Shown: positions 10,091 to 22,955, counted from the stretch's first letter. The stretch: DNA of 64,000 bases from Capitulum mitella (GCA_030062745.1 CP099848.1:20385081-20449080); one strand, 5' to 3'. A program made the numbers and translations. Notes: a model not told the origin generated them from the sequence alone.

Positions 10091-11389
10091 GGCTATAATG
10101 GCCTCATAATTATAATAGTTGTAATTCCTATATCTGCAGGTCGCCATGTCAAACTAGTTCGAAATGAAAGCAATACCGGAAACACTGGACTTATTGCCTG
10201 AAAATTTAGATGTAGGATCAATGCTAGTCAAATCTAAACACATACATTCATCGTTGTTAGCAATAACGTGTTTCAAACCTCGCGACCAAGAAGGTCTCGT
10301 CTTGAACAACTTGAAGAAGTCCCCGTCCTTCGTGGACGAACGGAAAAACAACTGACCGAGCTGGCACCGACGGAGCCGATGTGCAATAGGCCTTATGCTC
10401 GTGTGCCTCCTTTCTCTCAGTACGGCGACACAGAACTGGACGTCACAATAACGCCGCGCCCAGCCGTGGCAAGGACGGCACTGTACCATTCATCAGCGGA
10501 GCCACCGAGTTCCCATGTCAATCGATGTCCATCAGGGACAATTGTCCCCTCTAGGGCAGCACCTGCCAGCAGTGGGTGGACACACGCAGCAGGCCGCCTC
10601 TGCTTGGCTGCCTCAGTCACGTGCTAGATGTCCAGCAAGTGCGCCTGAAATCCGTGCTAAGACGGCACAGCTCACTGAAGCCAGGTGTCTTCCGAGATTG
10701 TTTTCGGGGCTGCTTTATTGGCCGGAGCGGGTCAATTTGGCAAAGATTGGGGTCAGACCTCCTCCTAAATGCGGGCACAGTTGGAGCCAAGTCCTCGGGG
10801 TCAAAGTCAGGCTTCGTCCTGACGTTTAATTTGGCAGCCAGCGTGGACCAGACTGGCAATCGCAAATTGAGATATGGCAAGCACATTGCACGAGAAGAAA
10901 AACATTTGGGCTTTATCTCTCGGATGTAGCGATTGCTGCTGACGCAAGCTTAGAGCGCAGTCTGCTGCGGCCTTTGTTCAGAGAACCAGACTCTGCCAAT
11001 CGGATTTGGGGACAATGGCCGGCTCGGCCGCAACAATGTGCTATCCATCGGCCCTGGTCTAATTGGCGGCGTCCACGACGAAATCCGGGCCAGTATTATT
11101 CGCCTACGCTAGAACGTGGCCGCGGAACTGTGTCCCTCGTTTTTTTCGAAATTTAACTAATTTTTTAGGTTAACAAACTAAACTGTTTTCAGAAATATCA
11201 GACCATTATCACTTCAGGGGATGACAAATAAAAGGCAAGTGCGTAAACGTTTTTACTTCCGCGTGCCTGTTACCTGCATGCTCTCAGTAACCCAGCTGAA
11301 TACATGTAAAGAGGAACAGCGCCTTCCGTGGTTACAACGGGTCACTGGAGATTATTTCTGACCTGAAGATGCCGCAGGAAGGATTACAT
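10091..11389. other. No gene recognised
   Basis: Mixed-composition sequence. Overlapping frames at 10154-10929 on both strands are short, mutually contradictory and match no domain I know. Confidence 0.4.
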
Positions 11390-11600
11390 GGGAGCCATGG
11401 CTCCCCTTTCAGCCAAGCGGTCTACACTAGGTTACAGAACAGTGATCATACATATTCTGCAAAATCAAACGTCATGTGTTTTTTCTGTGCGTTAAATATG
11501 AGATCAGTTCAATATAGTTGCTGATTTTCCTCGAAATTTCGCCATATGCGAGAGGCATATCATGAAATTTGAAGTTTTCCCTCCCCTTTCCTGTGGAACA
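11390..11600 (+). repeat. Dispersed repeat B, copy 1
   Basis: The segment from GCCAAGCGGTCTACACTAG at about 11414 through AGTGATCATACATAT to TAAATATGAGATC matches the reverse complement of 18225-18340 with moderate divergence. It is probably a fragment of a transposable element; no ends or coding potential were identified. Confidence 0.6.
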
Positions 11601-12050
11601 TCGTTACTACATGCCTGAGTTGCTGTTTTTTTTCCCAGATTATGCAGTCTTTGGCTCATAACAAACCCCTTCGGCCGTAACTGAGCGTATCTGTCGTGGT
11701 CTCGGCCTTAGTGTGCCGGTCCCCGTTTCCTGAATTTCGGTCACAGCTCATGTATTTTCTTCTTACATCCATCCATAAACGGGCATTAAAATTTGTGTCC
11801 GCCTATCTCCGGTCCTCGTCATTCATACCTGATCCTTTCACAGTTTATGATCCGTTATATATGGATGTAATTATTTAGCTATTTACCGTATATTATTGTG
11901 TATGTCATCATTCTGTCATGATTACGTTATTATTATGAAGAATTATTAATCTATTCGCATAATTCGCAACCACATCAATTTATTTCCCGTCCTAGATCCC
12001 AGATATCCTGATCTTTTCCCTTGTATTCCGGTCTCCCAGTTCTTGTCCGT
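11601..12050. other. AT-rich spacer, nothing recognised
   Basis: AT-rich DNA between repeat B and the GC-rich island. No structure was recognised. Confidence 0.35.
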
Positions 12051-12059
12051 GTCTGTGTC

Positions 12060-13790
12060 CCCGTCCCCCAGTCCGTGTCCCGCTCCCCACAGGCGGCGAG
12101 CCGGTGGCCGGCGCCGCAGTGGACCGCGGCCAACACCAGCGGCAATACGTTAGCGGCGGTCGCCACGGACACCTCACACCGGGCGTCCGACCGGGCTGCG
12201 TCTCACGCGAGTCCGGCCGACAGCTCGCGGCCGGATTACGGGTCACTAAAGCGCAGCACGGACGTGCGCCCGCGTCCATTCCGGCCAGTCGCCGTTGGAG
12301 AGGCGCCAGCGGCGGCGGCGGCGGCGGCGGCGGCGAGGTGACGTCCTGTGCTCGCGGTCGTGGCGGGAGGGCGACAGGCCTCGCGTCGTCCCCGGTCGCC
12401 GACACCCTTCACGGGACGCCGCTGCCCTCCACGGCTCGCCTCCGCCGTTCACGGGTCGACGCGGCCCCGCCGCCGGCTGCGGACAGCGAGCCGTTCAGGC
12501 GGCGTCGCGTCGGCGCCGGCTTTTAACCGGCGCCGCGGGGATTCGGCGAACCGGCGGAAACGTCGACAGCGACGGCCGTCGGCGGCGTCGGTCATCGGAG
12601 CCGCCCGCGGGACCAGTCTGGCAGCAGTCTTCCCGGCGGAGGTGGCTCTGTCTTCTGGCACGTTTTACCGTGTTTTGCCGCTGCCTTTGTAAGCAGCGAT
12701 ATATTTGCACAGTCAACAGTCGGCTCACTGATGCGGTGTCCAGACCGTCACGTGCTCCGTTCTCGTGCGCTGCAGGGAGCACGGTCCACTTGCATGCAAC
12801 AACGATAAAGAGGCATGAGTTTGCCATTAAGCAGCAGTGTTCCGTGTTGATCCGGCGGCTGTAAGCAGTAACCTACCACTTGTAGCGACTCACTGGCGTT
12901 TAATCTCCGTCACGGAAGAGTGGCAGAAGCGTGGAGCGCCCCTGGCGGACGTTCCAGTGGTCTGCTTTGATCTCCCTGCTGAGTTTCCGGCAGTCCATGC
13001 CGGGCGCTCTGTGGACGAAAAGGGTAGCGGCCACACGTGCCACGTGCCGCTATCGGCGGACAGCTGGCCGGCCGTTTCAGCTCGCCTGCAGATGGACGGG
13101 TCATCGCAACTTTCGCTGTTGCTCCCCGCTGAGCCGCCTACAGGAATCAGGGTAGATGCGGCTGAGGAAGCAGCTCGCCTATCGTCCATAATTGCTCACA
13201 GTTACAGGTATGTGGGTGGGTGAAGATGCACTGGCAGTGCCACGGCGGAACTCCGCGTGGTTACATGACAGCGTGGCAAATGGGGTCTCCTTTCTTTCGT
13301 TCAGTTCACCACGGCCTGGATGGAATTTCAGGCCTAATTATGGCTTCAGGTCTCCTCCATTACCCTTCCGAACCTGGCACTTACAGACCGTCCCGGTCGC
13401 AGAGACCACACCTATCCAAGAGAAGGCGCCATTAGTCTCGAGTCGGCCCCACACGGCCACTCCGAGCCGCCGGCCCGCGCCGCCGCCGCGGGCATCTCGC
13501 CGTGACCATTACATATTCCGATGATTTATTTAGCCGTGACAGCGGCGGCGGTGGCGTGCGCGCGGCACGCGGCGCCGGCGCGGGTCGGCGGCCATTTTTC
13601 GGCGCCGGCGGCGGTGACAGCGGCGCCATCCAGCGGCGACCGGGACACATTCCTGCGTTCAGCTGACGTCGCTTCCCGGCGATACGGCGAGGTCCGGACA
13701 CCAATTAGTGCGGCCGGGCTGTCCCCTGGGCTCACGGGCTCTGCGGCAGGACGAGCTGTCTCCGGGGCGGGGTGTTAATTGCGGTCCCGA
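12060..13790. promoter_or_regulatory. GC-rich non-coding island 1
   Basis: CpG- and CGG-rich sequence with open frames in all six phases and no recognisable domain. Embedded AT cores stand out: CCAATTAG near 13701, GTTAATTG near 13775, a TGACGTC CRE-like core near 13664 and GGCCATTTTT near 13590. This composition suits a cis-regulatory module or an untranslated exon. The role is inferred from composition and short motifs only. Confidence 0.35.
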
Positions 13791-14648
13791 GGAATGGACA
13801 CGACACCGAGACCTGGTCATGTACGCACAAGGCATCAACGTTGACAAGCAGGATGATCAACGCAGAGAATGGCTTTTGTAACACACGTTCACTATTTATT
13901 TGATTTGAATCTGAGACTTCCTCGGGGCGGTGGTCCTACCTACATCGGACGTAATGATTTTAAGTTTGTCGTGGAAGCAAATGTCACTCTGGTTGGTATC
14001 TCATGACGAAGCAGAGGTGGTCATCATCTATGCAACACTCACTGAGGCTCAAGTCTAGAAACTATGCCCGAACCCGGAATGTGTGAAAGGTTTCGGCGTG
14101 GTGTATCCTCATGGGAGCAGAATTCCATCTAGTCTGACACTTGACGTGAATTTGCCGGCCTCTGATGCGGGCCCGTTGCGCAAGGTATGACCTCTGGCTC
14201 CCCCAGCTGCGAACAGTGCTCGACACCTGTATTTAGTTTTTCACCCGCGTCTCTCATTCGCAATGTCATGCTGCAGTTATATTCCGACTTGATGCCAGCA
14301 GCCTTGTTCTTCGAAACGCTCACGAAGCGTGCAACATCTGAAGCTTGTTCGTCAATCACCAGCCTGACATCCGGCAGCAGCAGTCTTCTGCCCACTCAGC
14401 ATTCAACATGAGTGTTCGGGTCCACTTTCTGCAAGCCAGCTTATTGTTCTTCAGCGACCGCCTCTACATCAGTCCGCAACATCCTTTCAAAAGTTCAACA
14501 CCCTGTTCGGGTTTAGCCAAAACACTCCATACCGACAGCAAAGCTCCCTCCGTCTTGACCAAACATCAGACCCTGACAGTCCGCTCCTGCCCTTCCTTGG
14601 AAGGCCACTTCAGTCCGTGCCTGCTCCGACAGGACCTGACACCGGGGC
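13791..14648. other. No gene recognised
   Basis: Spacer between the GC-rich island and the 41-bp minisatellite. No repeat or coding signal recognised. Confidence 0.35.
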
Positions 14649-14976
14649 AGCACCGAACACCCCTGACTGTCCACCTTCCCCCGACAGCAAGCAACACCGG
14701 ACTCTGACAGTCCACCTTCCTCCGACAGGACCCAACACCGGATCCCGACAGTCCAATTCCCTCCGACAGGACCCAACACCGGACTCCGACAGTCCACCTC
14801 CCACCGACAGGACCCAACACCGGATCCCGACAGTCCAATTCCCTCCGACAGCGCCCAACACCGGACCCCGACAATCCACCCCCCACCGACAGGACCCAAC
14901 ACCGGATCCCGACGGCTCAGCTCCCTCCGACAGCACCCAACACTGGACCCGGACAGTCCGCCGTGGTCCGGCGGCG
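14649..14976. repeat. 41-bp minisatellite (about 8 units)
   Basis: Units starting CCCAACACCGG recur at 14731, 14772, 14813, 14854, 14895 and 14936, exactly 41 bp apart. Weaker copies precede at about 14649-14730. Each unit contains CCGACAGTCCA and ends CCGACAGGA. Because 41 is not a multiple of 3 the reading frame rotates, so the repetitive VLSEG/SGSGVG-type frames on the minus strand are artefacts. The array runs straight into a GC-rich island. Confidence 0.9.
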
Positions 14977-15680
14977 GTCGGGGCGCGGCGCCGTCTAATC
15001 AGGGCGTCAGGCGGTGGCCGGCTGTCGGCGGCGACACGTGTCGGCGCGGCGCGACGCGGCCGGGTCGTGTCAGACCCCGGACAGCGGAGACGGACGGCCC
15101 CGGCCTCCGGCCAGCCGCGGATGCCGGGCGGGACGGGGCGGACGGGGGTGGCAGGCGGGCCGCCGTCGCCGCCGCCCCAGGCCGGACGCCGCCGGACGTC
15201 GCCGGCACACACTGCAGGCAAACGAGCCAGGCGGGGACAGAACACAGCGTCAGCGAGCACTGAACACTGTGTGCTACGTGTCCCGCATTACATCAACCCC
15301 AGGAACTCCGGCATCGTCCTTGTAAAAAAGTCCCAGGGACAGGCAATCCTGGCCGGCGCCAGACAGCGTGGCCAGACCGCGAGCCGGGTCGGGGGGAGGG
15401 GGAGGGGGGAGGCCGCCAGCCGGCCGGCCGTCGGATCGGCGCGATAAACGACGGCGCGCGACCCGGCGCCCCGGCCGCCCGGCTCGTCGGCGGCGACGGC
15501 GCTCAGTCTGAGCCTGCGTCGACGGCGACGCTGCGGCGCGGCGCGGCGCGGTCCGGCGTCAGTGTGAGCGGGCGAGCGACTGTGCGCGGCGAACGGCGCG
15601 GCGGCAGGAGTGGCGAGGAGGCGTGCTCGTGAGGACTGTCGGTCCTGAGGTCAGAGGGCGCCGATACCTGGACCTGGTGA
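14977..15680 (+). promoter_or_regulatory. GC-rich island 2, possible promoter and first exon
   Basis: A strong GC-rich, CpG-dense block. Two TCAGT initiator-like cores occur (GCTCAGTCTG near 15508 and GCGTCAGTGTG near 15557), and GACCTG followed by GTGAGGTC near 15675-15683 resembles a splice donor. This fits a promoter with an untranslated first exon reading rightward, perhaps for the gene at 35411. No transcript evidence is available, so this is a hypothesis. Confidence 0.25.
15391..15412 (+). other. Potential G-quadruplex tract
   Basis: Four G-runs of 5-6 separated by single A residues, within the putative promoter island. Such runs can fold into a stable quadruplex. Confidence 0.5.
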
Positions 15681-16826
15681 GGTCAGAGGACAACCAGTGG
15701 TTGATCCGTGGCATTCGTGTTCAGCAGACTCTCAGCCTGGGTTTGCAGTTGCCTGGTGCGTATTCCGAGTAACCGCCTCGTCTGATGACACGGACTGCCA
15801 CGCAGGCCCTAAATTTCTGAAGTCGTTTTGATGCCCACATCTGTGGAAGTATCTCCTATCAGGCATTTAAGAAATATGGACTCAATAAAAACTTTTTAGT
15901 TTTTTGCATTACACAGGCTTACCCACAACTCTCGGATTAATCCTAGCATTGCCGTGTACTAGTAAATGTGACTTGATTTTGGCGAAGACATCATTTTGCA
16001 GTATACCACCGCCTTTTGGGCCGTTTTAATTCGTGTTGCTTATGAGGGTTGGGTCGAGTCATTTTTTCAATATTATTTTGTGTCGCGGATACTGCGCGAG
16101 TGATTAATACCAGACAGGCCAACACCTTCACACACACAAGAAAAAACATTCCTGAAACAGTCGTTTGTCGGAAAGACGTTGCCAAGCGTCAGCAAAGTGG
16201 TCGCTTCCGCCGGAGGTCCTCCATCCCTGTCTGGCCGCAGCTGGGAACGTTCTGAAACCTCTGATGCCGGTCACAACACGCGTTTGTTCGAGACACGTCA
16301 TCGCGTGCTGCACGGCCGGCCGCGGCGCCGACGATGCGCCAATGTTTGCCGCGCGCGTTGACTAAGTTCCACCAGGTGGCGGTGGTGCGCGGCGGGGTCG
16401 TCAGGCGGCTGCAGTTACGTCAGGCGCTGCAGCTGCGGCCGCCACTTTCCGCCGCGGCCCCGGGGCTGGCAGCTCTCAAAACAGCGCTCTGCAGGCATCA
16501 TTTGGTCGGGATAGGCGCCTCTCGTAGAACTGCCCCGCCGCCGGCGATTCGAGTCAGTGCTGAACACGAATGGGAGCGGTCTCGTGGTGCGTTTTGATCC
16601 CGTGCGAGTCTGTCCCGAGTTTGTCACGGGATGGTGGACTTCCGAGACGCACGCTGGACTGGCGAGAGGTAACAGTGGTCTGGCGCTGGTCTTGCGTCGG
16701 AAGGAAACGGCCCGACATCTCTTGCTCGCGCACGATTTTCCTTTCATCATGTTGACGCCAAAGCACGTGCCCGTCTTGAGTCCGTTCGATGCCAGGGTGG
16801 TAATCCAGCCAGAGCAGTAGTCAGGC
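15681..16826. other. Spacer with a small GC-rich patch (16300-16560)
   Basis: No coding signal. A GC-rich patch of about 250 bp at 16300-16560 is a weaker version of the neighbouring islands. Confidence 0.3.
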
Positions 16827-17098
16827 CATGGGTGTAATCTCTGCAGGGGCTGCACGGGACATGTTTCCCGCGGTTTTCCAAAAGTGATGATTTGACCTTC
16901 CTAATTATTAAGGTATGGAACGAGTATTTCCTATTAGCGACACAATTTCCTGAACGTGGAAACCTAACAAAAAGGGATTTAACCGTAGTTCGTCATGTAA
17001 CGCCCGAAAAAGATTATTTTTACCCCTGCCCTATCTATTCTTGTTGGATTTCTGTCACCTCGTCGCCCTCCCACATTTGAACCGTGGCTGCACCCATA
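16827..17098. mobile_element. MITE-like repeat A, copy 1 (272 bp)
   Basis: Begins CATGGGTGTAATCTCTGC and ends GGCTGCACCCATA, giving a short terminal inverted repeat CATGGGTG/CACCCAT. The whole unit matches 42312-42579 in the same orientation with moderate divergence. No coding capacity in this copy. Confidence 0.65.
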
Positions 17099-17204
17099 AG
17101 CCAGCCCATTACCACCGGGTTGCAAGTCGCAAAAGAGTAAGTGTCGCCAGTAAAGTGTTTTGTCTTCCAGTCGAAGGGAGCATAAGTAAGAATTCCGTAC
17201 ACTC

Positions 17205-17670
17205 AGGGGCGCCGATTTTCGTAAATGATTGGAGGGGCGAGCCGAGGGCCCTGTAATCTAACCTCCCCAAAATGTGCGTTTCTCAGCGGATTTAGCCTAC
17301 TTTTTTAACCAACGGAAATGTATAGGCTTTTTTATTTTTATCATTTTTATATGAAAAAATATCAAAGTTCTTTATCAAAATAAAGAAAAATATCAAATAA
17401 GAACTGTATATATCCTCATCTATATAGATGTACATATAGCTAGAAAGATGATAGATATATCGCTTTATTCTTAATTCTGTACTTTCTGCCTATCTCTGGA
17501 CTACTACAGCCATTTCTTTGCTATTACTGCCAATTTTCCCTTAAAACGGGCATAAAATATTGGGGGACCAGGCAAACAATGGGGCCCAAATCAATACTGG
17601 GTGGAGGGGGCAGGGCTCCCACAAAAGAGCGCGAAGCGACACACCTACGCATACTGCTTTCAGTATGTAC
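17205..17670 (+). repeat. Dispersed repeat C, copy 1
   Basis: Shares the GAGCCGAGGG block near 17238, and the segment running CTATTACTGCCAATTTTCCC to AAAATATTGGGG at about 17521-17565, with 45280-46090 in the same order. Probably a non-autonomous transposon; ends not defined. Confidence 0.5.
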
Positions 17671-18124
17671 GAATTTGTGTGGTTTGTTTCATTTCAGAAG
17701 TTTCCAGTAGTTTTCAATGATAATTTCAAATTTACAAGGAATTAAAATCACCCAGATACACTGCAGGCAAGTCGGGTCGAGACCTTCCAGTTTTGCTCGT
17801 CATGCTCATTCAGCACAGCAGGAGTCAGCTGATAGCCGGAAAGATTGCTTTTTGGTTCTGGCAGCAGGTGCATCGCGTGGCTGCCAGATGTCCTACTCAT
17901 AAGCCCTTACGACACAGGGGAAAAGTATGCAGACCTAGAGACAGCTTCCGAGAAAACTGGAGTGATGATGAAAATAAAATGGTGATTTTAAGGGAATATG
18001 AAATTTGTGAAACCTTTGTGGAAATGCTGACGGTGAAGAAGAGGCCGCGCGAGTTGAACTGCCCGATTCATCTAAAACCACCCTAGAAACGCCCGTGTTC
18101 GTATAAATTGGCTGTTTCCCATGC

Positions 18125-18345
18125 AGGCACGTACCCAGGATTTTCCTCAGGGGTGGGGTAAATGTCAAATTTTGTCATATACCACTGGCATATGACGGAA
18201 TTTATAGGAACAAGCAGGAATTTTACGTGATCGACCTCATTTTTAGCCCACAGAAATGCATATGTTCATTTTTGCAACATATGTATGATCACTATTCCGT
18301 ATTGGTGCGAAATCGCTATATATCTAGTGTAGACCGCTTGGCCCA
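18125..18345 (-). repeat. Dispersed repeat B, copy 2 (inverted)
   Basis: Reverse complement of the 11390-11600 family. The outer part contains CACGTACCCAGGATTTTCCT near 18129, the kind of sequence often found at ends of decayed DNA transposons. Moderate divergence between copies suggests old insertions. Confidence 0.6.
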
Positions 18346-18766
18346 TGAGGGCAATGGCCCCCATGGTCCCCATTGGCTACATCTCTGTTCCCATGTATGA
18401 TTTCAGGCGGTCGCGATATGCATCTGAAGGGACCCTCTGGCCACTGCGTGAAACCACCGGCACCACGTTCATGGCTGCGAGCATCCAGACTAGAGCTGCG
18501 CGTGCTCGTGCTTCGCCGGTTCTGGCGAAGTATTTTGCCTAGAAGTATTATTAGGTCTGGACCACCACCGAGTCCAGGGAGCAGTTGCGGGGATGGGCTC
18601 ATGGTTATGGCTGGCAGTTCAGATGATTCACGTGGCATTTCCTTTTCTTCCGAGCGAGAAGGGCCTCGCCGTGCACGTTTGAATGGTTGGTTGGTTAGGG
18701 CTAGGGCTCCACTTGGGCTAGCAGGCGTCCGGCGTCCAATCCACGTCAGGCGTGTCATTGATCGAG

Positions 18767-18839
18767 AGACGGCGTCGAAATTCGAGCCTGCAGCCTTGGA
18801 GTTATGAGTCTGAGTCTCTATCTACTGAGTTAATGAGGA
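18767..18839 (-). tRNA. tRNA-Met(CAT)-like sequence, pseudogene or SINE head
   Basis: Read on the minus strand this 73-bp segment follows elongator tRNA-Met closely. CCTCATTAACTCAGTAGATA gives the acceptor 5' side and A-box/D-loop, ACTCATAAC gives an anticodon loop with CAT, and GGCTCGAAT stands at the B-box position (consensus GGTTCGANTC). The acceptor and T-stem pairing is broken and the B box carries mismatches. It is therefore more likely a tRNA pseudogene or the head of a tRNA-derived SINE than a working tRNA gene. Confidence 0.5.
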
Positions 18840-20640
18840 GGACGCGCCGAGCATGGCCCCTCCCCTTATTTGTCGACAATTGACCGGCGTCAAGAAACGC
18901 CAACGCCTTCCTGGACGAGGAATGGGGAGGCCAATACCCCATATCGACCACGGACATTATTCCAGCCGGTGCGGCTCCTACGAAAGCGTTCCAGCGATTC
19001 CGACATCACATCCAGTCTCGGTTTGTTTTGGCGGCTCACGGAGAGCTTTACCTGGAAGCTCGGCGCTGATTTATGATGTGTATTCGTGCGGCTGACGTCT
19101 CGTGGTGACACCTGATGTACTCTGTTGAGGATGTGATGACCGTGGCCAAGAGGTCGGTGGCGCATCGCCTGAGTTCGTGGTTATGATGGACCTGATGCTG
19201 GTTGAAGTGAACTGACAATATTGGACATACTGTCAAAAACTCATGCAAAGTGGAATTTTGTTATGGAACGATTAAATCAGTTTGTTACTGCTTGTTACTG
19301 AGTTCGCCGGCCTGGCTTGCGGGAAAATTTATTTTTCTCTTCCCGTTCATATTCATGGAAACTCACTTTCAAGAACCTGCACTCACTACCCTTTCCGTAA
19401 ATAAGATTCAGCAAGTTCAGTGTGTCATCTAAAAACAAAACGAGGAAATATGAAATACGAGAGAGCTGAGATAAATGTCCGTTGCTATCTGTCACACTAT
19501 AGCCATGTTTCGGTATGGCGGACCCGTGAAAATCGAGGGCCTCGGTAATGGCGAGGCTCAGTCGTACACAACGGCAGTCGACCGAAGGTCAGCTTTTTCT
19601 TTCTCCCCACATCAAGTCTATATTTGCCTCTCTCACCGCCCTTTCACTTTTTCCTCTCTCTCTCCCTCTCTCTGCCTCGGCACGGCCTTATTACAAAACC
19701 ACGGCATCGGGTCCAGATCCTTTGATCGTCATCACCATGCAACCAGGCACATGACGCTGACATTGCAAAGGTCTAGGCGGAGCTAGCCCCTCCCCCCTCT
19801 TTCGTAACCAAATGTGAGCGTCAGTAGCTTCAGGCTAGCTTAATTAGATGCTGACCGTCAAGAGGCGTCGCATCACCTTGACGACGTCCCTGATGTCGTC
19901 AGGGCACGTGTTCTGTCGGAGAATCAAACGCCGTCGGTTGGTCAGTACCTTATATCACGTTTGCTTACCCCACTGCAGCCTTGGTGACTGAACCTTGAAA
20001 ACGCACAAAAAGTAATACATTGCCAGCGTCGACCCAAGGCCACAGAGAATACAACATTGGCATGTTTACACAAACAGATATATAATGGCATAATGGTCTT
20101 CGCTTCAACATCGCAATTGAAAATCATGCCTGCATCCGTGGTCTCGAAAAATGCACTCCTTACATTCTTTCCTCTGCACCATGCCACCTAACAGCAGTCA
20201 TGTATTTTGCAGGTTTCGTTCAAGCTCCAGGGGTCTCCAGACACTCGCAGAGCCGAATCCCTCCTCTCACTGTAATCAGATGGTCGGCAAGAGCGAAATC
20301 TCTATCAGTATTCCTGTCGCAGATGAAAACCGAAGGTCGCTGTCGTTCCCTCATGCAAACGACCCTGAGAACTGACCGACACTGACGCGTTGACAAGGCT
20401 CCTGGTGTAGCAGGCATGTGGCATGGGATTTATGTAAGAAATCACATTATGTAAGAGGTTGCAAGCGGTTAATTCTGCACTTTTATCTTAATTCCTATGA
20501 ATTTGGTCCGAGTGGTTTTGATAGGATGATGCCAGAAAATTTGACTGGGAAATCCAGAGCGCGAAATTTGGTCGAAAAATCTTAACTGTAAACGCGAAAT
20601 GAAAATCCTTATGATCATCAAAATGCATGCCTTATCAACA
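18840..20640. other. No gene recognised
   Basis: Mixed composition; no repeat family or coding signal could be assigned. Confidence 0.35.
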
Positions 20641-20649
20641 AGGTATAGC

Positions 20650-22210
20650 AAATGCCGACACGATCCTGTTTAACACTCGCAAGGATGTACTGTCAGATAC
20701 GACGCGCGAGGTTGGTGCGGTCCATTTGTCCGGCCAAGATTTCAAAAATAACCGGGCTAGATCCACCAGATTTGCAGGGTAGTCGCAGCCTTGAAAAAAA
20801 TATATTTTGTACTGTTTTTGACCTTCAAGGTCAAATGAGGTCAAAGAAGGTCAGATTTGGTGCGGTTCGCCAGACTTTCACTTGTACCGCGAAAGCCGTT
20901 CATCACAGCGCCAAGAAGTATGGGCCATTTTTCTAGGCCGCACAAAACCGCAATAGGTGGCATATAATTTGAAACGCTTGGGTCAGCACTTATGCTTAAA
21001 TGAGTGTTTCAGTGCACCTTAAGCCATATGGCTATGATTTCACGACGCGTCGTACATCTTGTTTTGTGGTACCGCGGGGTAAATTCTGGCGCTGAATTCG
21101 AATTTGGCTCCGAAGAATACTTTGTAGTTCAAATTTCTGCCGCCAAGCCCATTCATGCTCATCTGAGGTCAGCTTACTTCACTGGCCTGAAGTGACCTCG
21201 AATATATGAAAATCGCGAAAATGTGCTCCACAGAGTTAACTGCCGTCTTCCGATACAATTTTAACGTTACAGATTTGGCACCGGTCAGTAAAAACTTCAT
21301 TGCGTCCTCCGGCTTTGTCAGAATAAGACGAGGGTACGGAATGCTAGACCTAAGGTAAAACGCATCTGATCCATTTTTTTTTTTTTTTGATACCTTTTCA
21401 CCCCAACGTACACCATATTTTAGGTAGTTTTGGGCGCTGAATTCGAATTCAGTGTCAAGAAAATATCATAGAAAGCATGCTGTTGCAGAAACGGATGTAC
21501 CAAGGCCAATAAAATTCATGTCAGATCATTGACCTGAAATGACTTAGGAAAGATAAAAATCAATGCAATGTGTGTTAAGTCATATCTGACATCGTCCTGT
21601 ACCATTTTAGTCTTGGATTTGGCATTCAGCGACAAATTGGTGATGATTCATTGTTTGGCCTCTACAGAAGCCGGTAAGCGCGAACACATTTTTGGTTATC
21701 TCTCTGTGACCTGACCGGATATCGACCTGAAATTTGGTACACCGACGAAGGATAAAATGGCCTTTTCCACATGTTCCATTTTTGGCTGAGACCGTTACAT
21801 CGGAAGATCCATATCTGGGAAGGATTTTTTTACCTTTGACCTCTATTTGACCTCGTGACCTGGCCTCAGACTAATCGAAGTATTTTCGTATTTTTTTGGT
21901 TTGTTATGTGTACACACCTAAAAAATTTGAAAGTCCGCGTTTGAAACTTTTTTGTGTTTGAAACTACTTTCGGCAGTTTCAAGTTTACCCTAAAAATGAC
22001 CATTTCTAAAAACCGTGACTTTGACCCACTCTCTCCAACTTGGTAATCCCGAAAGACCTTAATATTTTGACACCAAAAGACCCGCTATGCAATTTTGTAC
22101 AACTGGGTCAAATTGAGAGACCTATTCCTATCCTATGAGAGACCTATATGAGACCTATTCCGGAAAAAACCTCAGAGGGGTCAAATTGACCCCCAAGCGC
22201 GCCTTGTCCT
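20650..22210. mobile_element. Diverged TTAA-type, AGGTCA-rich element(s)
   Basis: The stretch at 21695-21790 (GTGACCTGACCGGATATCGA, CTGAAATTTGGTACAC) is clearly homologous to 23680-23760 inside the complete element. The same TGACCT-rich stretch follows in both. Near 22180 a GGGGTC/GACCCCC self-complementary motif resembles the terminal hairpins of the family, but no TTAA end is preserved. Half-site clusters lie at 20828-20853 (two tandem DR4) and 21837-21861 (DR5 then DR2). No coding capacity. Confidence 0.6.
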
Positions 22211-22955
22211 ACATATGCCAGCTTTGCATAGCATTTTTAGTTTGATATTGGTTCAAATCTAGACGTATCTAGATTCGGCGTTCGCTCCCAAGCCAAAAAA
22301 GATATTGAGTATTTTAAGACGATATGCTTTGGACAGCAGTGGTCTTCAGAGGTAGATGGGGTGCACATTGCTTACGTTTTAAATGGTCGTCATTTTGATG
22401 GGGCCTTTTGCAGAAGTCCGAACGGAAATTCTCGAGGTTTTCTGCATTTATTTTTGGGGAGATGTCATAGAGATGGAACATTATGTCTTAGTTCGGAAAC
22501 AGCCGCATGCCAAACATTTGCTTGATTCACATGAAAACATCCCCCCACATTTCGCATTGCTTCATTCTTTCCTTTCAACATTATTTTACGCTTAACCTGC
22601 TAATGCGACGTTTGAAGACCTTTTTTTAACGGTGATGCGTTTTTCCGTTTTTTTCACGGACCACGTACCTATTTATTCAAACTAACCCAAACAGGCCTAG
22701 CAGTAACCACTAACAAACGTTCGCCTGCAAACGTAAACAGTTTTGCCGCTGAAACATCCCTGATACATGCCTAGCTATATTGGCAAATTCACTGAACTTG
22801 TTTAGCGATTCTCGAAAAATTAAAGCTCGTCGTAAAACAATTATTTGTGGTGCGGAGGCACGATGCACATCAAACTCCAGGAGCATTACAACGAATTATC
22901 ACAGTCAGTCGCTCTGTGTTATGTACCCAAGCCACGAGCTTGTACACGACCTGAT
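22211..22955. other. No gene recognised
   Basis: AT-rich spacer between two TTAA-type elements. Confidence 0.35.

Noticed and set aside
14513..15260. Minus-strand frames with VGSCRRELDC-like repeats
   Set aside because: Translation of the 41-bp minisatellite; the unit is not a multiple of three and frames rotate.
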